Source: Palleronia aestuarii (GTDB lineage: Bacteria > Pseudomonadota > Alphaproteobacteria > Rhodobacterales > Rhodobacteraceae). From it: a stretch of DNA of 64,000 bases. The number at the start of each line of letters is the position of its first letter. Position 1 is the stretch's first letter. Below the pieces are notes generated by a model. It worked only from the letters and a program-made list of their open reading frames with translations, had not been told where the DNA came from and did no database searches. Shown here piece after piece: positions 25,827-34,699 of this stretch. Both the position numbers and the translations under genes were made by a program. Location: assembly GCF_003253995.1 (NCBI RefSeq), contig NZ_QKZL01000007.1:1-64000 (forward strand), in the 5' to 3' direction.

Positions 25827-27233
25827 ATGAACACCGCTTTCCAGATCAACGATCCCCGTGCCGTGATCGAGGCCGACCGCGCCCATGTCTGGCACCATCT
25901 CGTGCAGCACGCGCCCTACGCCTCACAGGAGATCGATCCGCGCATCATCGTGGAGGGCAAGGGGCTCAAGCTCTGGGACATCACCGGCAAGGAGCATCTC
26001 GATGCGGTCTCGGGCGGCGTCTGGACCGTCAACGTGGGCTACGGACGGGAGCGGATCGCCAATGCGGTGCGCGATCAGATCCTCAAGATGAACTTCTTCG
26101 GCGGCTCGCTCGGCTCGATCCCGGGCGCACTCTTTGCCGAGCGGCTGATCGAGAAGATGCCGGGCCTCAGCCGCGTCTTCTACGCCAATTCCGGGTCGGA
26201 GGCGAACGAGAAGGGCTTCAAGATCGTGCGCCAGATCGCCCACAAGCGGCATGGCGGGCGCAAGCACAAGATCCTCTACCGCGACCGCGATTATCACGGC
26301 ACCACGATCGGCTGCCTCTCCGCCGGCGGCCAGCTCGAGCGGAACGCGCAATACGGCCCCTTCGCACCGGGTTTCGTCGAGGTGCCGCACTGCCTCGAAT
26401 ATCGCAAGGACGAGCTGGGCCTCGGCCATCTCTCCGGCGCGGAGTTCGGCCGCGCGGCGGCGGACCTGATCGAGGAGGTGATCCTGCGCGAGGGGCCCGA
26501 CACGGTCGGTGCGCTCTGCCTCGAACCGGTGACCGCCGGCGGTGGCGTGATCCCGCCCCCCGAAGGGTACTGGGAGCGAGTGCAGGAGATCTGCCGCCGT
26601 CACGACGTGCTTCTCCATATCGACGAGGTGGTCTGCGGGCTTGGCCGTACCGGGACCTGGTTCGGCTACCAGCAATACGGGGTGCAGCCCGACATCGTGA
26701 CGATGGCCAAGGGCGTGGCGTCCGGCTACGCCGCGATCTCGTGCTGCGTGACCACGGATGCGGTCTTCGAAATGTTCCGCGACGATTCCGACGATCCGCT
26801 CAACTACTTCCGCGACATCTCCACTTTCGGAGGCTGCACGGCGGGCCCGGCCGCGGCGCTCGAGAACATGTCGATCATCGAGGACGAGAACCTGCTCGGC
26901 AATTGCGACGCAATGTCGGAGCGGCTGCTCGCCAACCTCCACAAGCTCGCGGAGAAGCACCCGGCGATCGGCGACGTGCGCGGCAAGGGTCTCTTCTGCG
27001 GCGCCGAACTCGTCGTGGACCGCGAGACGAAAGAGCCCCTTCCGGAAGGCCTCGTCGGCGCCATAACCAAGGATTGCATGGCGCAAGGCGTGATCGTCGG
27101 CGCGACGAACCGCTCGGTTCCGGGGCGCAACAACACGCTCACCTTCTCCCCCGCGCTGATCGCGACGGCGGACGAGATCGACCACATCACCGACAGCGTG
27201 GACCAGGCGATGACCCGCGTCCTGTCTGCGTGA
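25827..27233 (+). CDS. tpa: Taurine:pyruvate aminotransferase
   Basis: 468-residue class III PLP aminotransferase. It converts taurine plus pyruvate to sulfoacetaldehyde plus alanine, the entry step of taurine use. The N-terminus (MNTAFQINDPRAVIEADRAH) and DAVSGGVWTVNVGYGRERIA match the Tpa subgroup as I know it. Cofactor region: FYANSGSEANEKGFKIVRQI, LLHIDEVVCGLGRTGTWFGY, and PLP-lysine K295 in TMAKGVASGYA. Coupled by GTGA to the EamA permease, followed by a sulfite dehydrogenase, which supports a sulfonate role. The next pathway enzyme, sulfoacetaldehyde acetyltransferase (xsc), is not in this window. A different omega-amino acid substrate is the alternative. Confidence 0.88.
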   Translation: MNTAFQINDPRAVIEADRAHVWHHLVQHAPYASQEIDPRIIVEGKGLKLWDITGKEHLDAVSGGVWTVNVGYGRERIANAVRDQILKMNFFGGSLGSIPGALFAERLIEKMPGLSRVFYANSGSEANEKGFKIVRQIAHKRHGGRKHKILYRDRDYHGTTIGCLSAGGQLERNAQYGPFAPGFVEVPHCLEYRKDELGLGHLSGAEFGRAAADLIEEVILREGPDTVGALCLEPVTAGGGVIPPPEGYWERVQEICRRHDVLLHIDEVVCGLGRTGTWFGYQQYGVQPDIVTMAKGVASGYAAISCCVTTDAVFEMFRDDSDDPLNYFRDISTFGGCTAGPAAALENMSIIEDENLLGNCDAMSERLLANLHKLAEKHPAIGDVRGKGLFCGAELVVDRETKEPLPEGLVGAITKDCMAQGVIVGATNRSVPGRNNTLTFSPALIATADEIDHITDSVDQAMTRVLSA

Positions 27234-28078
27234 GCACGAGCGTCTTCCTCGCCGTCCTTCTGGCCGCGGCGCTCCACGCGACGTGGAACGCCGTGGTCAA
27301 GGGCGGCGCGGACAAACACTTCTCGATGGCCGCGGTGATGCTGGGCCACCTGCCCTTCGCCTTCGTCATCGCGCCGCTGGCGCCGCTGCCCGATCCGGCC
27401 TGCCTGCCGTGGCTCTTCGCGGGCATGGTGTTGCACCTGGGCTACCAGTTCTTCCTGCTCGCGGCCTACCGCGTCGGCGATCTCACGCAGGTCTATCCGA
27501 TCGCGCGCGGCGTGGCGCCGCTGCTCGTCGCCGGGATCTCGGTGATGTTCCTGGGGCTGCACCTCGCGGGATTGCAGGCCGTGGCGATCCTCACCATCGC
27601 CTGCGGGATCATGTCGCTCGCCCTCGTGCGCCGCGGCGACGGGCAGGCCAACCCGAAAGGCGCGGCGCTGGCCCTCGCCACGGGCTGCTTCATCGCGGGA
27701 TACTCGCTCGTTGACGGGATCGGCGCGCGCGCAGCCGGCACGGGCATCGGCTTCTACGCGTGGCTCGCCATCGGCAACGGGATCGTCTTCGCCCTCGTCA
27801 CGGCCGTCCTGCGACCCGACGTGATCCCCGCGCTCCTGCGCCGGGGCAAGCGGCAGGCGCTGCTCTCGGGCGGAGCCTCCTACGCGGCCTATGCGCTCGT
27901 CGTCTGGGCGTTCACGCAGGCGCCGATCGCGCTCGTCACCGCGGTCCGGGAGACCTCCATCGTTTTCGCCCTCCTCATCGGCGTCTTTGTTCTCGGCGAA
28001 CGGCTGAACCTCGCGAAGCTCGTCTCGACGATGACGACGCTCCTCGGTGTCATCCTCCTGCGGAGCGCACGCCCCTGA
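27230..28078 (+). CDS. EamA/DMT-family membrane transporter
   Basis: 282 residues, about ten hydrophobic segments forming two five-helix halves (LAAALHATWNAVVKGGAD ... and ... ASYAAYALVVWAFTQAPIAL), ending in VSTMTTLLGVILLRSARP. GTG start at 27230 overlapping the tpa stop (GTGA), so its synthesis is tied to the aminotransferase. It could export a pathway product or import an amine or sulfonate. It is not of the TauE type. Direction and substrate are unknown. Confidence 0.88.
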   Translation: MSTSVFLAVLLAAALHATWNAVVKGGADKHFSMAAVMLGHLPFAFVIAPLAPLPDPACLPWLFAGMVLHLGYQFFLLAAYRVGDLTQVYPIARGVAPLLVAGISVMFLGLHLAGLQAVAILTIACGIMSLALVRRGDGQANPKGAALALATGCFIAGYSLVDGIGARAAGTGIGFYAWLAIGNGIVFALVTAVLRPDVIPALLRRGKRQALLSGGASYAAYALVVWAFTQAPIALVTAVRETSIVFALLIGVFVLGERLNLAKLVSTMTTLLGVILLRSARP

Positions 28079-28156
28079 TCGCGGACGGCCCCGCGCGGCG
28101 AATTACCGTTCCGTCCCACTGGCCAAGCCCCGATTGATCTGCCACGAAAGGGCGAG

Positions 28157-30982
28157 ATGAAAGACGGCCATGACATCGACTACGATCCCGCGCCCGGCGA
28201 TCGCGTCGCAAAGACGACCTGCTACATGTGCGCCTGCCGCTGCGGGATCGACGTCCACCTCAAGGACGGCGAGGTCGCTTATATCGAGGGCAACCGTGAC
28301 CACCCGGTCAATCGCGGCGTCCTCTGCGCCAAGGGCAGCGCGGGGATCATGCAGCACCTCTCCCCCGCGCGTCTCCGTGCGCCCCTGCGCCGCACGGGGC
28401 CGCGCGGCTCCGGCCAGTTCGAGGAGATCTCCTGGGAGGAGGCGCTCTCGGAGGTGACGGAGCGGCTTGCCGCGATCCGGAAGTTCGGCCCCGAGAAGCT
28501 GGCCTTCTTCACAGGCCGCGACCAGAGCCAGAGTTTTACCGGCTTCTGGGCGCAGGCCTTCGGCACGCCGAATTACGCCGCGCATGGCGGCTTTTGCTCC
28601 GTCAACATGGCGGCGGCCGGCATCACCACGATGGGCGGGGCGTTCTGGGAGTTCGGCCAACCCGACTGGGAGCGGACCGAACTCTTCATGCTCTTCGGCG
28701 TGGCCGAGGACCACGACAGCAATCCGATCAAGATGGGCCTCGGGCGGCTCAAGGAACGCGGCGTGAAGGTGATCGGCGTGAACCCGATCCGTACCGGCTA
28801 CAACGCGATCGCCGACGAATGGGTGGGGATCACGCCCGGGACCGACGGACTTTTCATCCTGTCGCTCGTCCATTGCCTCCTGCGCGCGGGAAAGATCGAT
28901 CTCGACTATCTCGCGCGGTTCACCGACGCGCCCGTCCTCGTCAACGAGGACGCGGCCTCCGACGATCTGGGTCTGCTCCTCAGGACCGAAGACGACCGCC
29001 ACATGGTCATAGACCGCAGGACCGGCAAACCCGCGCCCTTCGACGCGGAGGGCATCCTCCCCGATCTCGGCGGCAAGCTTCGCCGCCGCGGCACCACCCA
29101 TCGCAGCGTCTTCCAGATGATCGCGGGGCGCTATCTCGCTAAGGAATACGCGCCGGAGATCGTCGGCCCGCAGGTCGGGATCGAGCCCGAACGTATCCAT
29201 GCGATCGCGGCGGAACTCGCCCACGCGGCCTTCGACAAGAGCTTCGAGATCGCCCAGCCCTGGACCGATTTTCGCGGCGAGCGGCACGAGACGATGCGTG
29301 GCCGTCCGGTGAGCTTTCACGCGATGCGCGGCATCTCTGCCCATTCGAACGGATTCCAGACCTGCCGGGCGCTGCATCTTCTGCAGATCCTTCTTGGATC
29401 CGTCGAAGTGCCGGGCGGCTTCCGTTTCAAGCCGCCCTATCCCAAGCCCGCCCGCGCCCATCCGAAGCCGCATGCGAAATGCGAGCCGGGCGAGCCTCTC
29501 GACGGGCCGCATCTGGGCTTCGTCCACGGCCCCGACGATCTTTGCCTGCGCGAGGACGGGAGCCCCGCGCGCATCGACAAGGCGTTCACCTGGGAGAACC
29601 CGCTGTCGGCTCACGGGCTCATGCACATGCTGATCTCGAACGCCCATGCGGGCGATCCGTACGAGATCGACACGCTGTTTCTCTACATGGCGAACATGGC
29701 GTGGAACTCGTCCATGAACACGTCGGGCGTCATGGCGATGCTGACGGACACGAACGAGCACGGCGACTACGTCATCCCGAACATCATCTATTCCGACGCC
29801 TACAGCTCGGAAATGGTGGCCTTCGCCGACATCGTCCTGCCCGACACGACGTATCTCGAGCGCTACGATTGCATCTCCCTCCTCGACCGACCGATCTGCG
29901 AGGCCGACGCGGTGGCGGACGCGATCCGTTGGCCGGTGGTCGAGCCCGACCGCGACGTGCGGGCCTTCCAGTCGGTGCTCGTCGATCTCGGGGCGCGGCT
30001 CGGCCTGCCGGGCTTCGTCGAGGAGGACGGCAGCCCGCGCTATGCCGATTACGCCGATTACATGATGAACCACGAGCGGCGCCCGGGCGTGGGGCCGCTT
30101 GCCGGTTGGCGTCTCGGGCCGAACGGGATCAGCCATGGACGTGGCCTCCCGAACGGCGCGCAACTCGACGAGTACATCCGGCATGGCGGCTTCTGGCACG
30201 CCCCCATCCCGGAGGAGGCGCGCTTCTACAAGCCCTGGAACCGCGCCTACCAGGATTGGGCGGTGGAGACGGGCCTTTTCGACGCGCCCTGCCCCTATCT
30301 TTTCTCGCTCTGGTCCGAGCCGCTTCGCCGCTTCCAGCTCGCCGCCGAGGGGATCGGGACGCGGCAGCCCCCCGACCATCTGCGGGCCCGCATCCGTGCC
30401 ACGCACGATCCGCTGCCGATCTGGTATCCGCCGATGGAGGACGGGCATGCCGACCCGGTCGAGTTCCCCCTCCATGCGCTGACGCAGCGGCCGATGGCGA
30501 TGTACCACTCCTGGGGCGGACAGAATGCCTGGCTGCGCCAGATCCACGGCATGAACCCGCTCTACGTACCGACCAAGTGGTGGGTCGGCTGCGGCTTCGC
30601 GGAGGGCGACTGGGCACGCCTCCGCTCTGTCCACGGGGAGATCACGGTGCCGGTCGCGCATATGGCTGCTCTCAACGAGGACACGGTCTGGACCTGGAAC
30701 GCCATCGGCAAGCGTCGCGGCGCCTGGGCGCTCGGCGACGACGCGCCGGAGGGCAAGGAAGGGTTCCTGCTCAATCACCTGATCCACGAGCTTCTGCCGC
30801 CACGGGGCGACGGCCTGCGCTGGACGAACTCCGATCCGATCACGGGACAGGCCGCCTGGTTCGACCTGCGTGTGGCGATCGAGAAGGTCCCCGCCTCCGA
30901 AGCGAGCCATCCGAGGCTGCGTCCGCAGGAAAGTCCGGTGGGGTGCGGCCCCGCCGATGTGACGCAGAAGGTCGGCCGATGA
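28157..30982 (+). CDS. soeA: Sulfite dehydrogenase molybdopterin subunit (SoeA-like)
   Basis: 941-residue member of the DMSO-reductase superfamily. N-terminal [4Fe-4S] site C22-x2-C25-x3-C29...C57 (CYMCACRCG ... GVLCAKG). A conserved Cys in GGFCSVNM (C147) is a candidate molybdenum ligand. The body and the C-terminal molydopterin-dinucleotide-binding domain (HALTQRPMAMYHSWGGQNAW) are complete. No twin-arginine signal, so the protein stays in the cytoplasm, as known for SoeABC. Followed by matching Fe-S and membrane subunits. The tpa neighbourhood supports oxidation of sulfite released from sulfonates. Another oxyanion oxidoreductase of the same superfamily is the alternative. Confidence 0.85.
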   Translation: MKDGHDIDYDPAPGDRVAKTTCYMCACRCGIDVHLKDGEVAYIEGNRDHPVNRGVLCAKGSAGIMQHLSPARLRAPLRRTGPRGSGQFEEISWEEALSEVTERLAAIRKFGPEKLAFFTGRDQSQSFTGFWAQAFGTPNYAAHGGFCSVNMAAAGITTMGGAFWEFGQPDWERTELFMLFGVAEDHDSNPIKMGLGRLKERGVKVIGVNPIRTGYNAIADEWVGITPGTDGLFILSLVHCLLRAGKIDLDYLARFTDAPVLVNEDAASDDLGLLLRTEDDRHMVIDRRTGKPAPFDAEGILPDLGGKLRRRGTTHRSVFQMIAGRYLAKEYAPEIVGPQVGIEPERIHAIAAELAHAAFDKSFEIAQPWTDFRGERHETMRGRPVSFHAMRGISAHSNGFQTCRALHLLQILLGSVEVPGGFRFKPPYPKPARAHPKPHAKCEPGEPLDGPHLGFVHGPDDLCLREDGSPARIDKAFTWENPLSAHGLMHMLISNAHAGDPYEIDTLFLYMANMAWNSSMNTSGVMAMLTDTNEHGDYVIPNIIYSDAYSSEMVAFADIVLPDTTYLERYDCISLLDRPICEADAVADAIRWPVVEPDRDVRAFQSVLVDLGARLGLPGFVEEDGSPRYADYADYMMNHERRPGVGPLAGWRLGPNGISHGRGLPNGAQLDEYIRHGGFWHAPIPEEARFYKPWNRAYQDWAVETGLFDAPCPYLFSLWSEPLRRFQLAAEGIGTRQPPDHLRARIRATHDPLPIWYPPMEDGHADPVEFPLHALTQRPMAMYHSWGGQNAWLRQIHGMNPLYVPTKWWVGCGFAEGDWARLRSVHGEITVPVAHMAALNEDTVWTWNAIGKRRGAWALGDDAPEGKEGFLLNHLIHELLPPRGDGLRWTNSDPITGQAAWFDLRVAIEKVPASEASHPRLRPQESPVGCGPADVTQKVGR

Positions 30983-31719
30983 CCGATCTTCCCACCCATA
31001 CGGATCGCAAGCTCGGCCTCGTCATCGATCTCGACACCTGCGTCGGCTGTCATGCCTGCGTCGTCGCCTGCAAGGGTTGGAACACGGAGAATTACGGCGC
31101 GCCGCTCGGCGATGCGGACGCCTATGGCGCCGATCCGGTCGGCGCCTTCCTCAACCGCGTCCACACGTTCGAGATCCAGCCCGACGACGCGCCCGCGCAG
31201 ATCGTCCACTTCCCCAAATCCTGCCTTCATTGCGACGACGCGCCCTGCGTCACCGTCTGTCCCACCGGGGCCTCCTACAAGCGCTCGGAGGACGGGATCG
31301 TCCTCGTCAACGAGAGTACCTGCATCGGCTGCGGCCTTTGCGCCTGGGCCTGTCCCTACGGCGCGCGGGAACAGGATCCGGTGGAGAAGGTGATGAAGAA
31401 ATGCACGCTCTGCGTCGACCGGATCTACAACGAGGCACTGCCGGAGATCGACCGCACGCCCGCCTGCGTCCGGACCTGCCCCGCGGGCGCGCGGCATTTC
31501 GGCGACCTCTCCGATCCCGAGAGCGATGTCTCGCAACTGGTCGAGGAACGCGGAGGGTTCGATCTGATGCCGGAGCAGGGCACGCGACCCGTCAACAAGT
31601 ATCTCCCGCCACGACCGCGCGACGAGATCGATGTGCTCGCGCCCTTCCTCGCTCCCGTCGATGACGGGCCGAAGGGATTTCTGGGCTGGCTCGACCGCAC
31701 GCTCGACAGGATCGGCTGA
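30979..31719 (+). CDS. soeB: Sulfite dehydrogenase iron-sulfur subunit (SoeB-like)
   Basis: 246-residue DmsB-type electron-transfer protein with four ferredoxin-like Cys clusters: CVGCHACVVACKGW, CLHCDDAPCVTVCPTGA, CIGCGLCAWACPYGA, and the CTLC...CVRTCPAGA pair. No signal peptide. It would pass electrons from the molybdenum subunit to the membrane anchor. ATGA overlap with soeA; nine bases separate it from soeC. Confidence 0.9.
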   Translation: MTDLPTHTDRKLGLVIDLDTCVGCHACVVACKGWNTENYGAPLGDADAYGADPVGAFLNRVHTFEIQPDDAPAQIVHFPKSCLHCDDAPCVTVCPTGASYKRSEDGIVLVNESTCIGCGLCAWACPYGAREQDPVEKVMKKCTLCVDRIYNEALPEIDRTPACVRTCPAGARHFGDLSDPESDVSQLVEERGGFDLMPEQGTRPVNKYLPPRPRDEIDVLAPFLAPVDDGPKGFLGWLDRTLDRIG

Positions 31720-31728
31720 CAGGGCAAC

Positions 31729-32601
31729 ATGCATCCGGCTGCGTCCCTCATCGCGTTCACTACGCTGTCCGGCCTGGGCCTCGGGCTTCTCGCGTTCCTG
31801 GGCGTCGGCCTTGCCCCGGACGAGGGCCGGACGGGGCTCGTCTTCTTCGCCCTTGCCTTCGCGCTGGCCGGAGGCGGGCTCGCGAGTTCCGCCCTGCATC
31901 TGGGCCATCCCGAACGCGCGCATCTGGCCTTCACCCAATGGCGCAGCTCCTGGCTCAGCCGGGAGGCCTGGCTCGCCTCCGGAGCACTCGCGACGATGGC
32001 TCTTCACGCGGCTCTGAGCCTCGCCGGTTGGCGGATCGCCCCGCTGGGATGGCTCGGCGCGGCGCTTTGCCTCGGGACGGTCGGCGCGACCGCGATGATC
32101 TATGCGCAACTTCGCACCGTCCCGCGCTGGCACCATCCGACGACGCCCGCGCTGTTCCTGGCTTATGCCATCACGGGCGGCACGCTTCTCTCGGGCCACG
32201 TGATCGCGGCGATCGTCCTTCTCGCCCTCACGGGTATCGGGCAGGTGATCGTCTGGCGGCTCGGCGACGGGCGCGTCGCCGCGTCACGAAGCGATGCCGG
32301 TACCGCGACGGGGCTGGGCACGCGAGGGCGCGTGCGCCTGTTCGAAGGCCCGCATACCGGCGAAAACTACCTGACGCGGGAAATGGTCTTCCGCGTCGCG
32401 CGCAAGCACGTGCTGCCGCTTCGCGCGATCGCCCTGATCCTGGCCGTGGGCCTGCCTATCGTGCTGCTGGCGTTGCCCTTCTCGCACCTTCTCGCGCTTC
32501 TCGCCATTCTGTCGCATCTGGCCGGACTGATCGTGCAGCGATGGCTGTTCTTCGCGGAGGCCGAGCATGTCGTGGGCCATTACTACGGACGGACCGGATA
32601 G
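31729..32601 (+). CDS. soeC: Sulfite dehydrogenase membrane anchor (SoeC/DmsC-like)
   Basis: 290-residue integral membrane protein with about eight hydrophobic helices. DmsC features: FALAGGGLASSALHLGHPER and the WRSSWLSREAW motif. It should anchor SoeAB on the cytoplasmic face and hand electrons to quinone. Last gene of the operon. No clear terminator follows before the convergent cation-efflux gene at 32623. Confidence 0.88.
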   Translation: MHPAASLIAFTTLSGLGLGLLAFLGVGLAPDEGRTGLVFFALAFALAGGGLASSALHLGHPERAHLAFTQWRSSWLSREAWLASGALATMALHAALSLAGWRIAPLGWLGAALCLGTVGATAMIYAQLRTVPRWHHPTTPALFLAYAITGGTLLSGHVIAAIVLLALTGIGQVIVWRLGDGRVAASRSDAGTATGLGTRGRVRLFEGPHTGENYLTREMVFRVARKHVLPLRAIALILAVGLPIVLLALPFSHLLALLAILSHLAGLIVQRWLFFAEAEHVVGHYYGRTG

Positions 32602-32622
32602 CGTCCGACCTCGCTGCGCCTC

Positions 32623-33630
32623 TCAGGCCGGGTGAGGCACGGCGTCCTCTGCCTCGTGCCCGTCGGCGTCGCGCGAGGCCTCCACGTCCTGCGGCGTCAC
32701 GCCGGGATCGAGAATGCAAGGTCCCGCCCTGCCGTCCCACGCGATCTCGATCGTCGAATGCTCGATCCCGTATTCCTCCGAGAGGGTCCGCTTTACCGCC
32801 CTCACGATATCCGCGGGCTCCTTCCCCTCCTCCATGCCGATCTCCATCGTCGCGACGGGCTGGCCGGAGGTGATCGACCAGACATGCACGTGATCGACCC
32901 GGACGAGACCGTCGATCCGGTCGCACAGCGTCCGGCGCAGCTCGTCCACCGCCACGTTTCCGGGGCTTCCCTCCATAAGAACATTCAGGGACGCCCGCAG
33001 AAGCGACCAGGCGGAGCGCAGGATGATCGCGGATAGGAGCACCGAGAGGATCGGATCGATCGGGGTCCAGCCCGTGAACCAGATGGTCACCGCGGCGACG
33101 ATCGCCGCGACCGAGCCCAGCAGGTCTCCCAGAACGTGGAGCATCGCCCCGCGAATGTTGAGATGACCCCGATCCCCGTGCGAAAGCACCCAGTAGACGC
33201 CGCCGTTGACGAGAAGACCCAGCACCGCGATCGCCAGCATCGGCCCGGCCAGAACCGGCGCGGGGTCGAGAAGCCGCATCACCGCCTCCCACGCGATCCA
33301 GGCGACGAGCCCGATCAGGGTTAGCGCGTTGACGAAGCCCGCGAGGATCTCGAAGCGCATGTAGCCGAAGGTCCGCCGCGCGTCGCGTCCGCGCCGACCG
33401 AACCGGAATCCCGCCCAGGCGAGCGCGAGCGCCGCGGAATCGGTCAACATGTGCGCCGCGTCCGCGACCAGCGCAAGCGATCCGGCGACGAGCCCGCCAA
33501 CCAGCTCGACCACCATGAAGCCGAACGTGATGGCGAAGGCGCCGAGGACGAGGCGCTCGTTCTCCCGGCCTACCGTGGGTGCGTGATGGTGATGCCCGCT
33601 GTGGTCGTGGCTGTGGTGATCGTGCGTCAT
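32623..33630 (-). CDS. Cation diffusion facilitator family transporter (zinc/cobalt efflux)
   Basis: 335 residues. His-rich N-terminus (HDHHSHDHSGHHHHAP), six membrane segments, and the metal-site signatures LVADAAHMLTDSAAL (helix II) and GAMLHVLGDLLGS (helix V). A C-terminal cytoplasmic domain (DHVHVWSITSGQPVATMEIG) ends in an Asp/Glu/His-rich tail. The CzcD/ZitB-like layout points to proton-coupled export of Zn2+ or Co2+. Independent of soeABC, with which it converges. Confidence 0.93.
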   Translation of the reverse strand: MTHDHHSHDHSGHHHHAPTVGRENERLVLGAFAITFGFMVVELVGGLVAGSLALVADAAHMLTDSAALALAWAGFRFGRRGRDARRTFGYMRFEILAGFVNALTLIGLVAWIAWEAVMRLLDPAPVLAGPMLAIAVLGLLVNGGVYWVLSHGDRGHLNIRGAMLHVLGDLLGSVAAIVAAVTIWFTGWTPIDPILSVLLSAIILRSAWSLLRASLNVLMEGSPGNVAVDELRRTLCDRIDGLVRVDHVHVWSITSGQPVATMEIGMEEGKEPADIVRAVKRTLSEEYGIEHSTIEIAWDGRAGPCILDPGVTPQDVEASRDADGHEAEDAVPHPA

Positions 33631-33733
33631 CCGCCAAATCCTTCTGCCGCGCCGCGCCCGGTCGGGGCCGGTGCGGCAGCGGAAGTATGACAGCGATGGC
33701 GGCCGGATGCGAGGGGCCGTCGGGCCCGCCCGA

Positions 33734-34699
33734 TCAACGCGCGTGATCGAGCCGCAGATGCTTCATCGCGAAACCGAGCTTCTCGCGCACTCCGCCCGTC
33801 AGCACGAAGGGATAGAGATCGGGCAGGTCCATGGCGCGATTGACGTGATTGGTCGCGATCGCGATCTCGACCGCGCGCGTGATCAGCCGCTCCGGATCCG
33901 CTTCACGATAGGCGTCGTAGCCCGGGGGCGGTCCGGAGGGCAGCGCAAGGCCCGCGGCCGCGGCACTGTCCAGAAGATCGACGAGGTGGAGGAGATGCGC
34001 GATGCTTTCTGCCCAATCCTCGTGGGGGTGCGCGGTCGCGTAGCTGGTGATGAACCGCTCGCCGGGCTCGCCGGGCGAGGCGTAGTGCTTCTTCAACGCT
34101 TCGCCGTAATCGGCGCGCTCGTCGCCGAAAAGGGCTCGGAACCCGTTCAGGAATTCCGGGTCCTCGGCAAGGCGGAGTTGCAGAAAATGCGCCATCTCGT
34201 GACGCATGTGCCCGATCATCGTGCGATAGAGTTCACCGAGGTTTTCCTGGCGCTGCATCCGAACGGTCTCGCTCGCCTCGACCACGTTGATGGTGATCAG
34301 CCCGTTCGCGTGCCCCATGATGACATTCGCATCCCCTGATGAGGTATGCTCCGACAGCATCTTGAAGACCGGCCGCGCGCCCGGATCGTCAGGCGTGAAC
34401 CAACCCCACCGCGCGAGATTGGCGAGCATCCAGCGCTTGGCCGCCTCCGTCTTCGCCCAGAGTTCGGTATTCTCCGGGGCTCCGAGATCGGGGACCGTCT
34501 CCGTCATCGCGCAGGAGCGGCAGAAACCGTCCGTCTCCGCGATCCAGTTGCACGCGATCTTTTCGCGATTGGCGCAGAACACCCCATCGGTCCGCATCTC
34601 CTGTCGATCCGGATCGAAGGAGACATCCTGCCCGCACCGGCAGAACAGGTTGTGGAAATAAAGTTTTTCCGAGCAGTTCGGACATCTGAAGATCTGCAT
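33734..34699 (-). CDS. Zinc-ribbon putative metallopeptidase
   Basis: 321 residues. N-terminal zinc-ribbon (C6, C9, C20, C22) followed by more Cys pairs (FCANREKIAC, FCRSC), then a gluzincin-like domain with HExxH at H167-E168-M-A-H171 (IGHMRHEMAHFLQL) and a downstream acidic segment (GDERADYGEALKKHY). This architecture belongs to a family of uncharacterised zinc-binding metallopeptidase-like proteins; no substrate is known. Start at 34699 chosen for the GAGGAACGTG ribosome-binding site directly before it; two upstream in-frame ATGs lack one. No signal peptide. Confidence 0.85.
   Translation of the reverse strand: MQIFRCPNCSEKLYFHNLFCRCGQDVSFDPDRQEMRTDGVFCANREKIACNWIAETDGFCRSCAMTETVPDLGAPENTELWAKTEAAKRWMLANLARWGWFTPDDPGARPVFKMLSEHTSSGDANVIMGHANGLITINVVEASETVRMQRQENLGELYRTMIGHMRHEMAHFLQLRLAEDPEFLNGFRALFGDERADYGEALKKHYASPGEPGERFITSYATAHPHEDWAESIAHLLHLVDLLDSAAAAGLALPSGPPPGYDAYREADPERLITRAVEIAIATNHVNRAMDLPDLYPFVLTGGVREKLGFAMKHLRLDHAR

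Noticed and set aside
28103-30910. 935-residue open frame on the minus strand
   Set aside because: Antisense to soeA, whose Fe-S and molybdopterin motifs are on the plus strand.
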